This document shows positions 5,891 through 5,901 of a stretch of DNA of 5,901 nucleotides, piece by piece. This DNA comes from Acidimicrobiia bacterium (GTDB lineage Bacteria; Actinomycetota; Acidimicrobiia; Spongiisociales; ZC4RG35): NCBI GenBank assembly GCA_017577575.1, contig PKRG01000045.1, positions 1-5,901 on the forward strand, written 5' to 3'. The notes under the pieces were generated by a model that was given only the letters and a program-made list of their open reading frames with translations, ran no database searches and was not told the DNA's origin. Position numbers and translations under genes: made by a program. Numbering within the stretch: the stretch's first letter is position 1; each line of letters opens with the position of its first letter.

Positions 5891-5901
5891 AAGCCGTAGA
5901 T

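Noticed and set aside
1..5901. Integrase, attachment sites, tRNA, CRISPR, insertion sequence or defence genes
   Set aside because: None is visible. The minus strand is filled from 62 to 5849 by the six genes described, and the short flanks show no such features.

Overview
The window is a compact, high-GC (roughly two thirds or more G+C) tailed-phage head-assembly module, lying entirely on the minus strand. It could belong to a phage or a prophage. In transcription order (right to left) it encodes a small terminase, a large terminase, a tiny two-helix membrane protein, an HK97-type portal, an HK97-type (S78/U35) prohead protease and an HK97-fold major capsid protein. Strong GC bias at third codon positions, GTG and TTG starts, arginine-rich and lysine-poor proteins, and a terminase/portal style familiar from actinobacteriophages all suggest a high-GC actinobacterial host. 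No integrase, attachment site, tRNA or host gene is present, so integrated and free phage cannot be told apart and the host cannot be named.

Layout on the minus strand. 5901-5850 is a short leader with the only AT-rich patch of the window, an inverted repeat and a strong ribosome binding site. 5849-5403 is the small terminase (TTG start). 5410-3794 is the large terminase (GTG start, preceded by a 10-nt perfect Shine-Dalgarno). 3803-3654 is a 49-residue membrane protein with a good ribosome binding site. 3657-2272 is the portal (GTG start), 2291-1509 the prohead protease and 1519-62 the major capsid protein. 61-1 is non-coding and holds a GC-rich hairpin just after the capsid stop. All five gene junctions overlap (8, 10, 4, 20 and 11 nt), so the set is very probably one translationally coupled operon.

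How the genes work together. The small terminase recognises phage DNA and the large terminase cuts it and pumps it through the portal ring into the prohead. The prohead is built from capsid protein whose long N-terminal coiled-coil segment probably serves as an internal scaffold (no separate scaffold gene is present). The protease removes that segment on maturation. The membrane protein between terminase and portal is the only gene without an evident place in this pathway.

The window is mostly a conventional module. The points most worth a second look are the 49-residue membrane gene, which is small enough to be missed by gene callers, the AT-rich palindrome ahead of the small terminase, and the hairpin after the capsid gene. 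The very long plus-strand open frames are antisense shadows.
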